Source of the DNA: Janthinobacterium sp. BJB426
GTDB taxonomy: Bacteria > Pseudomonadota > Gammaproteobacteria > Burkholderiales > Burkholderiaceae_D
DNA: 64,000 nt
Direction: 5' to 3'
NCBI RefSeq assembly: GCF_002735705.1
Contig: NZ_PDZL01000001.1
Span: 124,001 to 188,000, forward strand
The notes beneath the pieces were generated by a model, which had not been told where the DNA came from, did no database searches, and saw only the letters and a program-made list of their open reading frames with translations. A program made the position numbers and the translations under genes. Below are positions 20,045 to 28,679 of the stretch, piece by piece. Each line of letters begins with the position of its first letter. Positions within the stretch are counted from its first letter, which is position 1.

Positions 20045-21325
20045 ATGTTTCCCACCCCTCCGGCCGATGTGCCGCCCGACCCGGTCACGCCCGTTCCGCC
20101 CCCCACACCGAGCCACATGGCGCCGCTGAGCCGCGGTGCGCTGGCCATGATGCTGGCCGGGCTGTCGATGCTGGGTCCCCTGTCGATCGACACCTATCTG
20201 CCCGCGTTTGGCGCGATCCAGGGTTCGCTGCAGGCGTCGCCGCTGGAAGTGCAGCAGTCGCTGACGTTCTACATGCTGGCCTTTGCCGGCATGGTGCTGT
20301 GGCATGGCGCGATCTCGGATACCTTCGGCCGGCGCAACGTCATTCTCGTGTCCTTGCTGATGTTTGCCATCGGCTCGCTCGGCTGCGCATCGGCGCACAC
20401 GGTGCACTACCTGTGGTTCTTCCGCATCATGCAGGGCGTGTCGGCCGGCGCCGGCGTGGTGATCAGCCGCGCCATCATCCGCGACCTGTACGCCGATGCG
20501 GCGGCGGCGCGGCTGCTGTCGCTGGTGACGATGATCTTTTCCATCGCCCCGGCCGTGGCGCCGATTCTCGGTGGCTGGATCGTCATCTGGTTTGACTGGC
20601 GCTCGATCTTCCTGTTCCTCGCCTTTTACACAGTGGTGTTGCTGGCGTTCTGCTACTGGCGCCTGCCAGAAACCCTGCCGATGGAAAAGCGCCAGCCGTT
20701 CAATCCCCGCTTCCTCGCGTCGAGCTATGGCCAGATCCTGCGCTCGCCCCTGTTCCACATCAAGGCTGGCATCGTCGCCCTCAATTTCGCGGGCCTGTTC
20801 CTGTTCATCACGGCCGCGCCGGAAATGCTGCCCAAGCAGCTGGGCCTGGGGCCATCGCAATTCGCCTGGCTGTTCATTCCCTGCGTGAGCGGCATCTTCA
20901 TGGGCGCCGCAGCGGCCAACCGCATCGCCGGCAGAATCACGTTCGCGCGCCAGATTGGCATCGGCTTTGCCTTCCTGCTGTGCGCCGCCAGCGTCAATGT
21001 CGTGTATCACCTGTTCCTGCCGCCATCGTTGCCCTGGTCGGTGCTACCCCTGTTCTTCTACACCTTCGGCATGTCGCTGGTGGGGCCGGGCGCGACCCTG
21101 TTGGCGCTCGACCTGTTCCCGCATATCCGCGGCACGGTCGCTTCCTGCCAGTCGTTTGCCAGCACCTTGCTGGGCGCCGTGGTGGCCGGCGTGATTTCGC
21201 CGCTGCTGTCCGGCTCCGTGCTGTGGCTGGCATCGGGCCAGCTGGCGTTTACGGGCCTGGCGCTGGCCCTGTGGCTGATATCGCGGCGCTTCCGCCACCG
21301 TTTGCTGGGTTCCTTCAAGGCATAA
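20045..21325 (+). CDS. Bcr/CflA-family multidrug efflux MFS transporter
   Basis: A 426-residue inner-membrane proton antiporter with about twelve transmembrane segments. The first helix is followed by LSIDTYLPAFGAIQGSL, typical of Bcr/CflA proteins. The loop 2-3 motif A appears as GAISDTFGRRNVIL, and motif C of drug antiporters as APAVAPILGGWI. The N-terminal 25 residues are rich in proline and probably cytoplasmic; the in-frame ATG of MAPLSRGALAMML is an alternative start. The exported substrate cannot be told from sequence. Confidence 0.88.
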   Translation: MFPTPPADVPPDPVTPVPPPTPSHMAPLSRGALAMMLAGLSMLGPLSIDTYLPAFGAIQGSLQASPLEVQQSLTFYMLAFAGMVLWHGAISDTFGRRNVILVSLLMFAIGSLGCASAHTVHYLWFFRIMQGVSAGAGVVISRAIIRDLYADAAAARLLSLVTMIFSIAPAVAPILGGWIVIWFDWRSIFLFLAFYTVVLLAFCYWRLPETLPMEKRQPFNPRFLASSYGQILRSPLFHIKAGIVALNFAGLFLFITAAPEMLPKQLGLGPSQFAWLFIPCVSGIFMGAAAANRIAGRITFARQIGIGFAFLLCAASVNVVYHLFLPPSLPWSVLPLFFYTFGMSLVGPGATLLALDLFPHIRGTVASCQSFASTLLGAVVAGVISPLLSGSVLWLASGQLAFTGLALALWLISRRFRHRLLGSFKA

Positions 21326-21516
21326 GTTTCCACTGCAGAACGCTAGATTTATTTCAACTTAATTTTCTATATTGCAAGTAATATCCGGCGCTTATGATAA
21401 GATGACTTCTTTCCCGGCATCCTCTCAGGCAATAGTTTTTTTGGTTACAGGAGTGGAGGATTCCTCTGAACGTGGCCGCGCTTCGCTGCTAAGCGCTCAT
21501 CCTTTTCGAACCGGCA

Positions 21517-23691
21517 ATGCCTGATACGATGCATCAATCTGATCAAGATATTCGCAATCGCCTGCTGATTGCCCGCCTGCCGGCCATGCCGCAGATCCTC
21601 ATCAAGCTGATCGCCCACCTGCAGGCCGACGATGCCGGCATGCCGGAGCTGGCCGCGCTGATCGCCAAGGATGCGGGCATGACCAGCAAGATCCTCGGCG
21701 TGGCCAACAGCTCGGCCTACCATCGCCAGAGCAAGGTCGTCAGCCTGGAGCAATCGCTCGTGTCGCTGGGCACGGACATGATCAAGACCCTGGTCATCAG
21801 CGAATCCGTCTTCCAGACCTTCAACAGCTTCCCCCATTCCGGCAGCACGGATTTGCGCGCCTTCTGGAAAAGTTCGCTGTCGGCCGCCGTCATGGCGCGC
21901 GCGCTGGCCAAGGCCATGGCGTATCCGCACGTCGAGGAAGCGTATCTGGCCGGCTTGCTGCACAATGTGGGCCGTCTGGCCTTGCTGGCCACGGCGCCGA
22001 AGGAATACGCATTCAATTTCACGGCGCGCGACGATGCCGCCCTGTGCGCGGTGGAGCAGCGCACCTTGCAGATCACGCATGCCGAAGCGGGCGCCTGGCT
22101 GATCGAGCGCTGGCATCTCGATTCCTTCCTGGCCGACAGCGTGCTGTATCACCATGAACCGCTGGCTCGCCTGGAAGCGAGCCATCCCCTGATCCGCATC
22201 GTGCGCCTGGCGCACCTGCTGTGCTGCCATGCCGACGATGCGGACGAGGCCGAGTCCATTGCGCAGGCGGCAAGCCTGTGCGCGCTGGACGCCGAGGTAC
22301 TGCAAGACCTGGCCGGCAGCGTCGCGCGCCAGGTGGCGCAGGCCGCGCAGCACCTGGGCATCGACCTGGCCGGCGCGGACGATATCGCCACGCCGCCCGC
22401 GTATGCGCCGCCAGCCGTCGATCCGGTGCAGCAGCGCCTGTCCGATGAAGTGCGCAACATGGTGCTGGTGTCCGAAGTGGGCCAGACCTTCGCCCGGCAA
22501 CAGGGCGAGAGCAGCCTGCTCGAAGCCATCACGCGCTCGGCGCGCATCCTGTTCGATTTCGACACCGCCGTCATCCTGCTGCAAAACCCGACCGGCCATG
22601 CGCTGGTGGGCGTGGCGGCGGGCGAACATCAGCATCGCCTGGCCGGCTTCTCGATCCCGCTGGCCAAGGGTGGCCCCCTGGCCGCCTCGGCGCTGGAGTG
22701 CCAGCTGGCGTTCCTGAAACGCGACATGCCGGCGCTGGGCATCGTCGAGGAGCAGCTGTTCCGCATTCTCGGCACCGACAGCCTGGTCTGCGTGCCGCTG
22801 GTGGCGGGCCAGCGCAGCCTTGGCGTGCTGATTGGCGGCGTGGCCGCGTGGCAGATTCCTTCTTGCCAGAAGCGCGAGGGTTTCCTGCGCGCCTATGCCA
22901 ACCAGGCCGCCACGGCGCTGGAAACGGCCCTCAGCGCGCGCGGCCTGGCACGGCGCCAGCTCGATCACGTGGCCGAGGAGTACCGCGCCGCGTCGCGCCG
23001 CGTCGTGCATGAGGTGAATAACCCGCTGTCCATCATCAAGAATTACCTGAGCGTGCTCGATCACAAGCTGGAGAAGCAGGAGCCGGTCATCGGCGAGATG
23101 GCTATCCTGAACGAGGAAATCGATCGCGTCGGCCAGTTGATCAGCGGCCTGGCCGATCTGCAGCCGGTGCCGGCCAGCGGCGTGACCGATTGCGCGCGCG
23201 TGGTCGACGACGTGCTGCGATTGTTCCGCGCCACCGACTTCCTGCCGTCGAAGATCGAAGTGGTCACGCGCATGCAGGATGCGCCATGCGAGGTGGAGGC
23301 CGATGCCGACATGCTCAAGCAAATCCTGCTCAACCTGCTGAAAAACGCCGTCGAAGCCTTGCCCGATGGCGGACGCATCGAAGTGGCGAACCGTGGCCAC
23401 GTCAACCGCGACCGCCGCCTGTACCTGGAACTGTGCGTCAGCGACAATGGCGCCGGCCTGGCGCCGGAAGTGCTGGCCAATCTGTTTTCCCCTGTGCGCA
23501 GCAGCAAGCAAGGGGCGCATCACGGCCTGGGCTTGTCCATCGTGCATGACCTGGTCACGCGCCTGCATGGCGTGATCGGCTGCCGCAGCAGCAAGTCCGG
23601 CACCTCGTTTGAAATTCTACTGCCCATTCCCGTGCCGGCGAGCGCTGCAACCGCGCTGCCCGCGCCCGGCAATACAGCCTTGTCTTCGTAA
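21517..23691 (+). CDS. HDOD-GAF sensor histidine kinase
   Basis: A 724-residue cytoplasmic kinase. The HDOD domain occupies about residues 15-215 (IARLPAMPQILIKLIAHLQ, then KDAGMTSKILGVANSSAY, HNVGRLALLAT), a GAF domain about 315-470, and a kinase core follows. The H-box is VVHEVNNPLSIIKNYL with the phospho-accepting histidine at residue 498. The ATPase part shows N-box LLNLLKNAVEAL, SDNGAGL and HGLGLSIVHDLV. No transmembrane segment is visible, so it senses an intracellular signal. It is followed five bases later by a response regulator with diguanylate cyclase and phosphodiesterase domains, its obvious partner. Confidence 0.9.
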   Translation: MPDTMHQSDQDIRNRLLIARLPAMPQILIKLIAHLQADDAGMPELAALIAKDAGMTSKILGVANSSAYHRQSKVVSLEQSLVSLGTDMIKTLVISESVFQTFNSFPHSGSTDLRAFWKSSLSAAVMARALAKAMAYPHVEEAYLAGLLHNVGRLALLATAPKEYAFNFTARDDAALCAVEQRTLQITHAEAGAWLIERWHLDSFLADSVLYHHEPLARLEASHPLIRIVRLAHLLCCHADDADEAESIAQAASLCALDAEVLQDLAGSVARQVAQAAQHLGIDLAGADDIATPPAYAPPAVDPVQQRLSDEVRNMVLVSEVGQTFARQQGESSLLEAITRSARILFDFDTAVILLQNPTGHALVGVAAGEHQHRLAGFSIPLAKGGPLAASALECQLAFLKRDMPALGIVEEQLFRILGTDSLVCVPLVAGQRSLGVLIGGVAAWQIPSCQKREGFLRAYANQAATALETALSARGLARRQLDHVAEEYRAASRRVVHEVNNPLSIIKNYLSVLDHKLEKQEPVIGEMAILNEEIDRVGQLISGLADLQPVPASGVTDCARVVDDVLRLFRATDFLPSKIEVVTRMQDAPCEVEADADMLKQILLNLLKNAVEALPDGGRIEVANRGHVNRDRRLYLELCVSDNGAGLAPEVLANLFSPVRSSKQGAHHGLGLSIVHDLVTRLHGVIGCRSSKSGTSFEILLPIPVPASAATALPAPGNTALSS

Positions 23692-23696
23692 CGTCC

Positions 23697-25895
23697 ATGA
23701 ACTCCTCCGCCATTCCGTTTGACCTGGAAAACAGCCCGCGCATCCTGCTGGTCGACGACGAGCCCCGTTTGCTCGCCTCCCTCCACGAATTGCTGAAGGA
23801 CCGCGGTTACCAGCTGTACACGGCGACCTGCGGCAGCGAGGCGCTGGCGCAGTTGTCGAAATTGCGCTTCGACCTGATCCTGCTGGACTTGCGCCTGCCC
23901 GACATGAGCGGCCATGAAATCATGGACCACATCAACCGGCGTGGCATCGAGGGCGACGTGATCGTCATGAGCGGCGACGTCGGCATCGAGGCGGCCATCG
24001 GCGCCCTGAAGCGCGGTGCCTACGATTACCTGCGCAAGCCGTACAGCCGCGAGGAGCTGCTCAAGACGGTGGAGAACGCGCTGCAAAAGCGCAAACTGGC
24101 GCTGGAAAACGAGCGCATCGCGCTGCAGCTGGAAAACTCGGAAAAGATGTACCGCTATCTGGTCGACAGCTCGCCCGACATCATCTACACCCTGAACCAT
24201 GAAGGCCGCATCACCTTCATCAACGACCGTGTGCACCAGTTGCTGGGCTTTAGCCGCGAAGAGCTGATCGGCAGCCATTATTCCATCCTCGTGCACGATG
24301 AAGACCAGGAGCGGGCGCGCTATGCCTTCAATGAGCGCCGCATCGACGAGCGTGCCTCGCGCAATGTGGAATTACGCCTGAAGTGCCATAGCGGCAGCGG
24401 CAGCGACCGTACCTTCAACAACACCTTGATGACGGTTCCGCTCAATTCGATCGGCATGCACGATCACGAAGCCCGGAAGCAGGAATACTTCGGCACCTAC
24501 GGCGTGGCGCGCGACATCACCGACCGCAAGCGCGCCGAGGAAGTCATCTCGTACCAGGCCTATCACGACATTCTGACGGACCTGCCGAATCGCATGCTGT
24601 TCAAGGACCGCCTGGGGCTGGCCGTGATTCAGGCGCGGCGCAAGCTGACGGAACTGGCCGTGATGTTCATCGATCTCGATCGCTTCAAGCTGGTCAACGA
24701 TACCCTGGGCCACGTGAAGGGCGACGAGTTGCTGCAGCAGGTGGCGCTGCGCCTGAAGGATTGCCTGCGCCGCGGCGATACGCTGGCGCGCCAGGGCGGC
24801 GATGAATTCACCATCGTGCTGCCGGAGCTGCGCGACCGCCAGGATGCGCGTCTGATCGCCGACAAGTTCCTCGAATGCCTGCACCAGCCCTTCGATCTCG
24901 ATGGCAACCAGGTGCATATTTCCGCCTCCATCGGCATCGCCATCTATCCGGGCGACGGCGAGACCATCGACGAGCTGCTGCGCCACGCCGACATTGCCAT
25001 GTACCAGGTCAAGGCGCTGGGCAAGAATGGCCACAGTTTTTATCATGAGTCCATGCTCGACGTGTCGCACCAGAAGATCGCGCTCGAACAAAGCCTGCGC
25101 AAGGCGCTGGAACTGAACCAGCTGGAGATGTATTACCAGCCGCAGGTGGATGTCATGACGGGCCGCATCGTCGGCGCCGAAGGCCTGATGCGCTGGAACC
25201 ACCCGCAGCGGGGCTTGCTGACGGCCGGCGAATTTTTGCCGTTCGCCGAGGAAAACGGCTTGATGCTGCCGATCTCGGACTGGATGCTGGGTGCCCTGTG
25301 CCGCGACCTGGTGCAGTGGAATGCGGCCGGCGGCGAAGCCGTGCGCCTGTCGCTCAATCTGTCGCCGCAATACCTGGACCGGGGCGACTTTTTCGAGAAG
25401 ATGCGCGGCGCGCTGACGCGCTATGGCATCGCGCCGGAAAAGATCGAAGTGGAGATCACGGAAAACATCTGCATCCGCAATCCGCAGTATGCGATCGAGC
25501 AGTTGAACAAGCTGTGCCAGCTGGGCGTGTCGGTGGCCATCGACGATTTCGGCACCGGCTATTCCTCGCTGTCGTATTTGCACCGCTTCCCCATCCACAC
25601 GATCAAGATCGACCAGTCGTTTGTGAAGGAAATCCACGACGAGCACGGACACTATCCCGTCATCCTGGCCATCATCTCGATCGCGCGCGGACTGGGCCTG
25701 CACCTGATCGCCGAGGGTGTGGAAACGGAAGGCCAGGCGCGCTACCTGCAGGACAAGGGCTGCACCACGATGCAGGGCTATCTGTACCACCGGCCCATTT
25801 CGCTGGGCAGTTTCATCGGCGTGCTGCAGGAGCAGAACCGCCTGATCGCCGATGCCGCCCCCGCGGTGCCCCAGACGCTGGCCATCGAGGCTTGA
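23697..25895 (+). CDS. Response regulator with PAS, GGDEF and EAL domains
   Basis: A 732-residue regulator of cyclic di-GMP. The receiver domain has acidic residues D20-D21, the phospho-acceptor D64 in LILLDLRLPDMSG and a conserved lysine in YLRKPYS. A PAS domain spans about 145-285. The cyclase has an intact GGDEF at 367-371, with RRGD, the inhibitory RxxD, five residues before. The phosphodiesterase has E495 in an EGL variant of EAL, plus ITENI, DDFGTGYSSLSYL, KIDQSFV and AEGVE, so both activities look possible. It follows the kinase by five bases and precedes a Sel1 protein by two. Confidence 0.92.
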   Translation: MNSSAIPFDLENSPRILLVDDEPRLLASLHELLKDRGYQLYTATCGSEALAQLSKLRFDLILLDLRLPDMSGHEIMDHINRRGIEGDVIVMSGDVGIEAAIGALKRGAYDYLRKPYSREELLKTVENALQKRKLALENERIALQLENSEKMYRYLVDSSPDIIYTLNHEGRITFINDRVHQLLGFSREELIGSHYSILVHDEDQERARYAFNERRIDERASRNVELRLKCHSGSGSDRTFNNTLMTVPLNSIGMHDHEARKQEYFGTYGVARDITDRKRAEEVISYQAYHDILTDLPNRMLFKDRLGLAVIQARRKLTELAVMFIDLDRFKLVNDTLGHVKGDELLQQVALRLKDCLRRGDTLARQGGDEFTIVLPELRDRQDARLIADKFLECLHQPFDLDGNQVHISASIGIAIYPGDGETIDELLRHADIAMYQVKALGKNGHSFYHESMLDVSHQKIALEQSLRKALELNQLEMYYQPQVDVMTGRIVGAEGLMRWNHPQRGLLTAGEFLPFAEENGLMLPISDWMLGALCRDLVQWNAAGGEAVRLSLNLSPQYLDRGDFFEKMRGALTRYGIAPEKIEVEITENICIRNPQYAIEQLNKLCQLGVSVAIDDFGTGYSSLSYLHRFPIHTIKIDQSFVKEIHDEHGHYPVILAIISIARGLGLHLIAEGVETEGQARYLQDKGCTTMQGYLYHRPISLGSFIGVLQEQNRLIADAAPAVPQTLAIEA

Positions 25896-25897
25896 CC

Positions 25898-27487
25898 GTG
25901 CCGCTTGCCGATCCCCGCTCCACGGCTGCTCATTCCACGGCGGCTCATTACACAGCTGATTATCTGCGCCTGAAAGGCCTGGCCGAAAAGGGTAATGCGA
26001 ACGCCCAGCACAGCCTGGGCTTCATGCATTTCAATGGCCAGGGTATCGAGCAAAGCTATGCGCTGGCGCTGCACTGGTATGGCCTGGCCGCCGCGCAGGG
26101 GCTCGAACATGCGCAATACAACCTGGGCGTGATGTGCCAGAAGGGGCAGGGCGTGGCGCAGGATTTTGCGCAGGCGGCGCACTGGTACCAGCAGGCGGCC
26201 GAGCAGGGTTACGCGGCGGCGCAATACAACCTGGGCTGGCTGTATGCCAAGGGCCAGGGGCTCGCGCAAGATAGCGGACAAGCCATGCTGTGGTTCAGCC
26301 GCGCGGCGGAACAGGGCGACGCCGGTGCACAAAACAACCTGGGCATGATGTATGACAATGGCAAGGGCGTGCCGCAGGACTTCGTGCAAGCCATCGCCTG
26401 GTACCGCAAGGCCGCAGAGCAGGGTTATGCGCGCGCGCAGTTCAACCTGGGCCTGCGCTACGACAATGGCCAGGGCGTGCGCCAGGACCGCCAGCAGGCG
26501 ACTGCCTGGATGCGCAAGGCGGCCGAGCAGGGCTATGCACCGGCCCAGTTCAATCTGGCGCTGCGCCATGAAAATGGCGACGTGCTGCCGCAGGACAGCA
26601 GGCAGGCGATCACCTGGTACCGGCGCGCGGCCGAGCAGGGGCATGCCAGTTCGCAGTTCAACCTTGGCCTGATCTATGACAACGGCCAGGGCGTGCCCTG
26701 CGATAAACAGGCGGCGCTCGAGTGGTACGTGAAGGCGGCCGGCCAGGGGCATGCGGCGGCCCAGCACAACCTGGGCCTGCACCATGAACATGGCGCCCAC
26801 GATTACGCGCAGGCGCAAGCGTTTTACCGTCAGGCCGCCGAGCAGGGCTTTCCCGCCGCGCAGTACCAGCTGGGACTGTTGCATGAGCATGGGCAGGGCA
26901 TGCCGGCCGATGCGCAGGAAGCCATCTTCTGGTACCGCAAGGCGGCCGACCAGGGACATGTGCGGGCCCAGTTCGACCTGGGCCTGCGCTACGAAAACGG
27001 CCAGGGCGTGCCGCAGGATCTGTCGCTGGCGCTGGAGTGGTACCGCCGCGCTGCCGAACAGGATTACGCGCCGGCGCAATACATGCAGGGTATCTTGCAC
27101 GATCGCGACGATGGTCCAGCGCCCGACAGCCAGCAGGCCTGCGCCTGTTATTGCCGCGCCGCCGCGCAGGGCCACAGCCTGGCCCAGTTTGCGCTGGGCT
27201 TGCGGCATGACAATGGCCAGGACGTGCCGCAGGATTATGCCGCCGCCTGGGACTGGTATGCGCTGGCCGCGCGTCAGGGCCATGCGCGGGCGCAAATGAA
27301 TCTGGGCTTGATGGCGGCCAGCGGCCAGGGCGGTCCGCTCGATTTGCAGCAGGCATACATCTGGCTGTCGATGGCGGCGGCCGCCGGCGTGGCCGGCGCT
27401 GAAAAATCCCTGCGCCAGACAGCGGCGCGCATGCGCGAGACGGATCTGGCGCGGGTGCGCGAACAGCTGGCGGCGATAGCCGGCTGA
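25898..27487 (+). CDS. Sel1-repeat protein, about 14 repeats
   Basis: A 529-residue protein built almost wholly of 36-residue Sel1-like repeats with the pattern YRKAAEQGYA-AQFNLGL-Y-NGQGVPQD-QA--W, about fourteen in a row. One repeat, near residue 300, is shortened by three residues. The start is a GTG with GAGG eight bases upstream, two bases after the stop of the GGDEF-EAL gene. No signal peptide is evident. Such solenoids are protein-binding scaffolds; in this operon it may dock to the kinase or regulator. That role is inferred from gene order only. Confidence 0.85.
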   Translation: MPLADPRSTAAHSTAAHYTADYLRLKGLAEKGNANAQHSLGFMHFNGQGIEQSYALALHWYGLAAAQGLEHAQYNLGVMCQKGQGVAQDFAQAAHWYQQAAEQGYAAAQYNLGWLYAKGQGLAQDSGQAMLWFSRAAEQGDAGAQNNLGMMYDNGKGVPQDFVQAIAWYRKAAEQGYARAQFNLGLRYDNGQGVRQDRQQATAWMRKAAEQGYAPAQFNLALRHENGDVLPQDSRQAITWYRRAAEQGHASSQFNLGLIYDNGQGVPCDKQAALEWYVKAAGQGHAAAQHNLGLHHEHGAHDYAQAQAFYRQAAEQGFPAAQYQLGLLHEHGQGMPADAQEAIFWYRKAADQGHVRAQFDLGLRYENGQGVPQDLSLALEWYRRAAEQDYAPAQYMQGILHDRDDGPAPDSQQACACYCRAAAQGHSLAQFALGLRHDNGQDVPQDYAAAWDWYALAARQGHARAQMNLGLMAASGQGGPLDLQQAYIWLSMAAAAGVAGAEKSLRQTAARMRETDLARVREQLAAIAG

Positions 27488-27669
27488 GCTGCGTTGCCCG
27501 CGTTAGCGTGCGCGGATACAACAGCCGCTGCTGTATAGTCCTTTCCCTTCGCCATCTGTGGCACCCCTTGTTTCCCCCAAGACGCAAAAAATTACTGCCG
27601 TATTTGCGGTTTTGATGTGCTAAGGTTCCAGCAGAAGGTGGTCTGTCTATTCTTTAGAAAAGGAAAACT

Positions 27670-28371
27670 ATGCGCCTGAACCCTTCCACTGGCCGTTCGG
27701 CCGCCCTCCTGTGTGCGCTGGTGTTGCTGTCGTCCGGCGCCGGCGCCGGTCCCCTGGATGCCCTCAGCAACCAGGATGCGAGCAATGGCTTGAAAGCGGC
27801 GCTGGAAGCCGGATCGGCCGCCGCCGTTGCCAAGTTGGGCATCGAAAATGGTTTTCTGAACAATGACAAGGTCAAGATCAAGTTGCCCGGCATTCTGGAG
27901 CAAGCCAAGCCCTTGCTGAAAATGACGGGCCGCGGCCAGCAACTGGACGACCTGGTGGTGTCGATGAACCGTGCCGCGGAGTCGGCCGTGCCGATGGCCA
28001 AGCCCTTGCTGCTCGACGCCGTCAAATCGATGAGCGTGAGCGATGCGAAAAATATCCTGTCCGGTGGCGATACCTCCGTCACGGATTTCTTCCGCCAGAA
28101 GACCTCGGCGCCCCTGGCCGTCAAATTCCTGCCCATCGTGAAATCCGTGACCGACCGTTCCGGCCTGGCCAGCAAGTACAACAGCACCATGAGCCAGATC
28201 GGCAAGACGGGGCTGGTGCCGCAGCAGCAATCGACGGTGGAAGGCTATGTCACGGACCGTGCGCTTGACGGCCTGTACCTGATGATCGGCGAGGAAGAAA
28301 AAGCCATCCGCAGCAATCCGCTCGCCTACGGCAGCAAGATTATCGGCAAAGTATTTGGCAGTTTGAAGTGA
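27670..28371 (+). CDS. DUF4197 domain-containing secreted protein
   Basis: A 233-residue protein with an N-terminal signal peptide ending near GAGA. The mature part is mostly helical and matches the DUF4197 pattern: LSNQDASNGLKAALEAG, GFLNNDKVKIKLPG, then MNRAAESAVPMAKPLLLDAVKSMS and DFFRQKTSAPLAVKFLPIVK, ending in DGLYLMIGEEEKAIRSNP. AAAGGAAAA precedes the ATG. The family is common in proteobacteria and its function is unknown. It stands just outside the polysaccharide locus and probably has its own promoter in the 182 bases before it. Confidence 0.85.
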   Translation: MRLNPSTGRSAALLCALVLLSSGAGAGPLDALSNQDASNGLKAALEAGSAAAVAKLGIENGFLNNDKVKIKLPGILEQAKPLLKMTGRGQQLDDLVVSMNRAAESAVPMAKPLLLDAVKSMSVSDAKNILSGGDTSVTDFFRQKTSAPLAVKFLPIVKSVTDRSGLASKYNSTMSQIGKTGLVPQQQSTVEGYVTDRALDGLYLMIGEEEKAIRSNPLAYGSKIIGKVFGSLK

Positions 28372-28377
28372 CTGTTC

Positions 28378-28402
28378 CCGCCTGCTGCAGGGCCGCAGGC
28401 GG
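28378..28402 (+). terminator. Hairpin after the DUF4197 gene
   Basis: CCGCCTGC and GCAGGCGG form a perfect 8-bp stem with a nine-base loop, seven bases after the stop codon. It is followed by TGTTTG, only a weak T-run. A stop signal for the preceding gene is plausible. Confidence 0.5.
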
Positions 28403-28679
28403 TGTTTGCGCTGCATGGATAAGTGTGGCGCAAGGGAAACAAGTTAAGCATTTGCTACAAGAAAACAATGTTAAAATTCCGCGACATACATTCCTGAGGC
28501 ATGGTTAAGCAACGATCAATTGCCCGGGAGTGCCCAGTTTTAGTGGCGAACTGATGCGTGGCATTGCAAAATGCCCGTCGGTTGGCCTTTTTTCGTTTTA
28601 TTCACGTTTCCCCAAGCTCATTGATTTTCTGAATACATTCTCAGGAATTCCAGGTGCAGGATATTTTAGGTAGCCGGAT
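28403..28679. other. Leader region of the polysaccharide locus
   Basis: No gene is seen in this stretch. It is the likely promoter and 5' leader of the polysaccharide operon. A small hairpin GGCATT-GCAA-AATGCC at about 28560-28575 is followed within 20 bases by TTTTTT, which could act as an attenuator. No JUMPstart/ops sequence and no clear sigma-54 site were recognised. Confidence 0.4.

Noticed and set aside
21445..23568. Long open frame on the minus strand opposite the HDOD kinase gene
   Set aside because: The sense frame has clear HDOD, GAF and kinase motifs; the antisense product has none.
24372..27295. Long open frames on the minus strand opposite the GGDEF-EAL and Sel1 genes
   Set aside because: They are shadows of repetitive GC-rich coding sequence; the repeats in them follow the Sel1 period of the sense strand.
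28555..28580. Sigma-54 promoter from TGGCATTGCAAAATGC
   Set aside because: The GG to GC spacing is 11 instead of 10 bases, and the sequence is better explained as a small hairpin.
28403..28679. JUMPstart/ops element or cyclic di-GMP riboswitch in the leader of the polysaccharide locus
   Set aside because: Neither the GGCGGTAG core of ops nor the conserved GEMM riboswitch blocks could be found.
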